Assembly: GCF_032452875.1 (NCBI RefSeq)
Contig: NC_083884.1
Span: forward strand, 22,213,501-22,277,500
Origin: Bos javanicus
Taxonomy: Eukaryota; Chordata; Mammalia; Artiodactyla; Bovidae
Direction of reading: 5' to 3'
Length of the DNA stretch: 64,000 nt
The stretch's first letter is position 1. Every line of letters begins with the position of its first letter. Of the stretch, positions 59,222 through 64,000 are shown in pieces. The position numbers and the translations under genes were made by a program. The notes under the pieces are model-generated. The model searched no databases and was not told the DNA's origin. It saw only the letters and a list, made by a program, of their open reading frames with translations.

Positions 59222-59355
59222 TCAACAGTGAATGCTATGGAACTACAGAGTCCATGGTTGGTTGAATCCACAGATGTAGAGGAACTGGGCATACTGAGGG
59301 CCAATTTAAGTTATATGTGGATTAACCAGCCCCCACATTGTTCAAGGGTCAGCTT
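59222..59355 (-). mobile_element. Old DNA-transposon fragment (Tigger-like, tentative)
   Basis: GTCCATGGTTGGTTGAATCC ... GCATACTGAGGGCC ... CATTGTTCAAGGGTCAGC resembles the end of a pogo/Tigger-type element. Family and strand are uncertain. Confidence 0.45.
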
Positions 59356-59452
59356 TACATGAAATGAGAATATTACTAACCCCAGCTTATTATTTTCTAA
59401 GTAATCATATACACATTAATATATCAATATATTTTTCATTAATATATACATT

Positions 59453-59490
59453 AAGAGTCAGACACGACTGAGCGACTGAACTGAACTGAT
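59453..59490 (+). mobile_element. BovB terminal 37 bases only
   Basis: AGAGTCAGACACGACTGAGC followed by GACTGAACTGAACTGA is the exact 3' terminus of BovB with its tail, in A+T-rich surroundings. Nothing upstream matches BovB. No clear duplication was found. Confidence 0.7.
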
Positions 59491-59646
59491 ACTATATTTA
59501 TGATACTGTTTTATAATACAATATACTAATATTATATAAAATATTTATTAGGCCAAATTCTTTAATATCCAAGAGCAGCTTTAGAACCCATTTCCTGTAA
59601 TGATGTACAGAGTAACTTTGATCTGTGCCTACTTTAAGCCTTTAGG

Positions 59647-59916
59647 GGAGAAGGCAATGGCACCCCACTCCAGTACTCTTGCCTGGAAAATCCCATGGAC
59701 GGAGGAGCCTGGAGGGCTGCAGTCCATGGGGTCGCTGAGGGTCGGACATGACTGAGCGACTTCATTTTCACTTTTCACTTTCATACATTGGATGAGGAAA
59801 TGGCAACTGACTCCAGTGTTCTTGCCTGGAGAATCCCAGGGACGGGGAGCCTGGTGGGCTGCCATCTATGGGGTCGCACAGAGTTGGGCATGACTGAAGT
59901 GACTTAGCAGTAGCAG
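59647..59916 (+). mobile_element. Bov-A2 SINE with target duplication
   Basis: TAAGCCTTTAGG at 59635-59646 and 59917-59928 is a perfect 12-base duplication. The dimer is full length with the tail TTAGCAGTAGCAG. Confidence 0.95.
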
Positions 59917-60098
59917 TAAGCCTTTAGGATTTCTTAAGGCAGATTCAGTGAGCAGCTTGCACAGATTGATACTTAAATAATAAATGAAACATCTTTTAAG
60001 CAGTACTGATGACAAAATAGGATTTATTTTAATCAATATGTATATGATAGTACTATTAATAATCTATATGTCCTTGTTTCAATAAGCAACAAAGCTAT

Positions 60099-60320
60099 GG
60101 GCTTCCCTGGTGGCTCAGATGGTAAAGCATCTGCCTGCAATGCAGGAGACCCAGGTTTGATCCCTGGGTTGGGAAGATCCCCTGAAGAAGGAAATGGCAA
60201 CCCACTCTAGTACTCTTGCCTGGAAAATTCCATGGACGGAGGAGCCTGATAAGCTACAGTCCATGGGGTCACAAAGAGTTGGACACAACTGACCAACTTC
60301 ACTTTCACTTTCAAACTTGG
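60099..60320 (+). mobile_element. Bov-tA SINE
   Basis: The head is clean (GGGCTTCCCTGGTGGCTCAG) with a tRNA-like B-box (GGTTTGATCCC). The body ends CTTCACTTTCACTTTC. It is among the least diverged Bov-tA copies here. Confidence 0.93.
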
Positions 60321-61634
60321 TTATAGCTTTGTAAAAACTTCAGAGGAAAACAAAATTGCAGATGATTCATTAAAACTCCAAAAAGGCAAGCATACTTCAG
60401 AATAAACCAAGGTTTGTTTTTTCAAAAAAAAAAAAAAAAAAAAAGCAAAAAGCGCAACACAAAAAAAGAACATCAATATCTCCATGGTGAAAAATGAGGA
60501 ATATTATTTAGAGGCGAACTAGAAAACCAAAATACTGACATTTATACCAGCACTTCTAGGAAAGTGCTGGTTGTTGTTAAAAGTTCCAGATAAAATATGG
60601 TTGTGTATATTTAGATTTATTTCACTGTGGGTTTGGCTGGCATGGTGATTAACCAAGAAAGGCTTTGTGAAGAGGGTGGTCACTGCTCTTTAACATCAAG
60701 TAAGATTTAGACATACACAGATTTGAGAAAGGACATTTAGGTGGAGTATATAGCAGGAGCAAAGTCACGAAACAGAAACTTCAGAGCATATACAGAGAAA
60801 AGTAGAGCCATTCAGTTACTCCCTTTATGACAAATTTAAGAATGTGTGTGGGGCATAGATTAGTAAAAGTATAAAGAATCATATGTTGAATACTTTGCAA
60901 AATAAAACTCCACTCCTTATCTCCTTTCTCCATTCATTCCCCCTCCTCTCCTTCCTACTCTAATATTTTCCACATATCTGACTATTTAAAAGATTATCAC
61001 ATTATTCCACAATAGGTATAACGTTTAATGATGCTGTTTTCCTGTAATTAGAGTTCTTTCTTAATTGCCTTATAAGTATTTCCTTATAAGTGATTATGAA
61101 TGCATTTTCCAGTGTAAACAAATAAGTTCATGGGTTTATTTTACACTCCTGTGAATCGAGCAGAGACTTAAATCAAATTAAGGATGATCTATATTGCCAG
61201 GCACCCATGCCCCAATCTAAAATTAATCAGAGGTTCTTTTATCAGGGGAATCTAAGGCACAAGGGCTATATTTATGCTAATTTTTGTTAATATGGCTGGA
61301 AGGCATCAGAGCATAGAGAACACAGAGAAGCTTTGGAGTCCTAAGAATAGAATTCATTTTACCAAATGAGGATTTTCCAAAGGTATCATTCATACTATAT
61401 AAAGCTAAGAAATCACTTTTGTCACTTAACAATGCATTGTCTCTGAGGGTCAGCAATTAAATTCAACTTGTTCATTTCAAAATCTGCTTTGGATTTAACT
61501 GTGTATTGGCACAGGGTATACAAAATATACTTTCTGTTGTCTGCCTGCATATACATAAGTTGATTTTAATGTTATATATGGTACTTTTCCTGGAAGGGGA
61601 ACCCACTGGAAGTGGGTCACTGGAAATGGAGTCA
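60321..61634. other. Unrecognised sequence with a 21-base A run
   Basis: A(21) at 60424-60444 is preceded by AGAATAAACC at about 60401, which might be the end of an unrecognised retrotransposed RNA. The remainder shows nothing recognisable. Confidence 0.35.
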
Positions 61635-61748
61635 ATCCACTCCAGTATTCTCGCCTAGATAATCCCATGGATAGAGGAGCCTGGCGAGCTACGGTACAAA
61701 GGGTCACAAAGAGTCGGACATGACTGAAGCTACTTAGCACGCATATAC
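61635..61748 (+). mobile_element. Bov-A body fragment
   Basis: CAATCCACTCCAGTATTCTC to GACTGAAGCTACTTAGCACG is a 5'-truncated Bov-A monomer, diverged. Confidence 0.75.
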
Positions 61749-62284
61749 GCATATTGTACTATTAAAAATCAAAATATGAGCATCTGTTGATGTGTTCACT
61801 TGAACATATATGAGTATATGTGTATGAACATTTAAATTTTTATTGACATCTAAATTACATTGAAATAAGTTGTATCAACTTGTTATCCTAACAAAGACTT
61901 GCAAAGTTGTACCAGTATTAATTTTCCTTCTACTTTTATTACCCTTCCATGGCCTTCTGTCAAAAGCTATCTTGGGTCATTTACTGAGGAAAGGTGATTA
62001 GAGCAAGACCACCTGTAATATAACTAACATACCCATTAAAATCTACAAAATAAATGTGTACCTTTTTTTGTTGTGGATGCATACAGTTTATAATTCCACC
62101 AGTAAGTGTCTGTATATAGCATTACGTTAGTTTACCATAAGCTGTTAAAATATCCTACAAAATCTGGGTATTGAAGTTACATCTAATTTCATGTATATCA
62201 ATATTAAGAGAAATATGTTTGGAACAAAGGTGTCATTATGTGTCTATGCTGTGGTGCAAGTATTTTAGAACACTTCAAGAATAA
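61749..62284. other. Unique A+T-rich sequence, no feature recognised
   Basis: Nothing is recognised. Confidence 0.5.
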
Positions 62285-62820
62285 TATTCAGCATAAAAAT
62301 AGAATGAAATCTTGTCATTTGTGATAACATGAGAGGACTTTGAGGGTAGTATGCTAAGTGAAATAAATCAGATAGACAAATACCATATGATTGATTTCAG
62401 TTAATGTTAAATCTAAAAATAAAACTAAAACAAAGCAACACCCCCCCAAACCAAAAAACTACACACAAGCTCATAGACACAGATAACAGACTGATAGCTG
62501 ATGGAGGGGGTGGGGGTTAAATGGTAGGCAAAATGGGTGCAGGTAGTCAAGGCACAAACTTTCAGTTAGTATAAATAAGTCGTGGGGATGTAATGCACAG
62601 CATGGCCACTATAGTTAATACTGTATTACATATTTGAAAGTTGCCTAGGGAGTAAATCTTAAAAGTTCTTACCACAAAAAAATTCTGTAGTTAGGTATGG
62701 TGATGGATGTCAACTAGACTTATTCTGATTATTTTTTGATATATACAAATATATGATCATTATGTTGTATATCTGAAACTAACTTAATATTGATTGTCAA
62801 TACCTCTAAAATTGTAATAA
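62285..62820 (+). mobile_element. Old L1M-type 3' end
   Basis: ORF2-end-like text (AAATCTTGTCATTTGTGATA, AGTGAAATAAATCAGATAGA) is followed by the old 3' UTR (GTATGGTGATGGATGTCAAC, ATCATTATGTTGTATATCTG). A C7 tract lies at about 62441. Confidence 0.65.
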
Positions 62821-64000
62821 CCATTAGTATTTTAAATATATAGTTCCTTCACAAAGTCATATCTAATTAAATAATATTTCTGATGCATTTTTTTTTCGAT
62901 TTTGAGGCAACTGACAACAAAAATGTTTTATTTTAATCTTCACAATACATCTATAAAAAGCTAATACAAAATTGTTTTGTGAAGGGAATAAGCACATTAT
63001 CTTTCAGTACAAAAGTATGTCCCAGTCAGAAAGATCAGCATTACTATCTACCAATTCACTTAAGTCAAAAAAAAAAAAAAAATGGACTACACATTTTCAG
63101 CCTCTCCCACTTATTCATAATGATAATGAGCCAGCTGGTAATGAGTCAGGGCCAGTAGTATTGTAAAGTTGCTCCTATCTATTCTTATTGATTTAACATT
63201 CAATCTGTTACTTACGTCATATTTATTCCTTGAATACTATGAATATTATACCTGATTACATTTCACACCACATCTAATCAGTCTCCAAGACTTATAATTT
63301 CCACCTCATAAGGCTTTTTGCAATATATCAATTTCTCTCCATCTTCACATGAAGATTCATGTAAATATTCTAAAGCAGGACAATATCCTCTCTACGAACA
63401 CTAAAATAAATTCCAAACTCCTAAATCAAAGCTCATACAAATATTTGACAGCTTCAACAATTCTTAAGGCAAAGGCCAAACCCATTTACATTACACAAAG
63501 CATTTTTTTTTTCTTATATGGTGAAGTGGAGCCAGTGTACCTAGGTTGAAATTTTGGCTCCAAGATTTCTAAATTTTTGGTTTGGGTAAAGGATTTAATA
63601 GCTCTTCAAGTTTCCACATGAAATAGGTATTACCATGCTGCTATCGCATAAAGACTGAAACAATTCTGGCACATCAGTTTCTCAGTAAAAGTTAGCCTTT
63701 CTCCATTGGTCATCATAATCAAATGCCATAATATTACAAATAGGTCCCTACCCAACTGTACTTTTATCTAGTGTTAATCTACAAATTTAAATATTGATAT
63801 TAGTATTTATATTTCAACACTCAGATAATCTCTCATTGTAAGTGTCCAACTGTTGGAAAATCCAGTTTAATTTGCAACTCTGCCACTCTCTTGACATTTT
63901 GTGTCTGATTTTCAACACAGTCTACTCTGTAGTTGTTGGAAACAAACATACCTTCCATATAAGCCCTCCTGTTCTCAAAGCATGCTGTATAAGATAATTT
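62821..64000. other. A+T-rich sequence; possible MIR at 63520-63640
   Basis: GTACCTAGGTTGAAATTTTG followed by TTTGGGTAAAGGATTTAATA and CATGAAATAGGTATTACC resembles a decayed sense MIR SINE. An A run of 14-15 lies at 63067-63081. Nothing else is recognised up to the window edge. Confidence 0.4.

Noticed and set aside
59395..59560. A+T-rich palindromic region as a replication or matrix-attachment element
   Set aside because: The composition is not distinctive against the general A+T richness of the window, and there is no specific motif.

Overview
This is a gene-poor, A+T-rich stretch of ruminant nuclear DNA, most likely from a bovid (cattle, sheep, goat, buffalo or a relative). The evidence is the repeat set: BovB (RTE) LINEs, Bov-A2 and Bov-tA SINEs, CHR-type cetartiodactyl SINEs, ruminant-type LINE-1 and a class II (betaretrovirus-like) endogenous retrovirus. 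I found no exon structure and no host protein-coding gene. Every long open frame I can explain belongs to a transposable element, and the remaining open frames look like chance frames. The species cannot be fixed from the sequence alone.

Layout. 1-6590 is the 5' portion of a provirus on the minus strand: LTR, tRNA-Lys-type primer site, gag, pro with a dUTPase domain, pol, and the start of env. All genes except pro carry stops or frameshifts, and a Bov-A2 SINE sits in gag. It abuts a LINE-1 (6591-11588), itself split by a Bov-A2 and a BovB copy. From 15.3 to 21.7 kb there is a BovB cluster in which one 2.4 kb copy has inserted antisense into another. 21.7-33 kb is mostly unique A+T-rich sequence with scattered SINEs, an L1 and two BovB pieces. 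33.15-36.05 kb holds a BovB copy interrupted by a second BovB and a Bov-tA. 36-47 kb contains a probable old solo LTR, several SINEs and a decayed L1. 47.1-54.7 kb is a dense pile of nested insertions. 55-64 kb repeats the same themes in older sequence.

How the parts relate. The window is a record of successive retrotransposition. The L1 and BovB copies are the families whose enzymes mobilise the SINEs. Matching target-site duplications allow several insertion orders to be read directly. Two loci stand out. At 51430-51968 a U6 snRNA-Bov-A2 chimera lies between near-identical 11-base duplications, with the U6 5' end inverted as expected from twin priming. At 47398-47619 a short L1 insertion has perfect 12-base duplications and combines a 5' inversion with an apparent 3' transduction. 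A third, at 39541-39619, is a SINE consisting only of its tRNA-like head but flanked by a perfect 12-base duplication. I see no new multi-gene system here; the novelty is in the structure of individual insertions.
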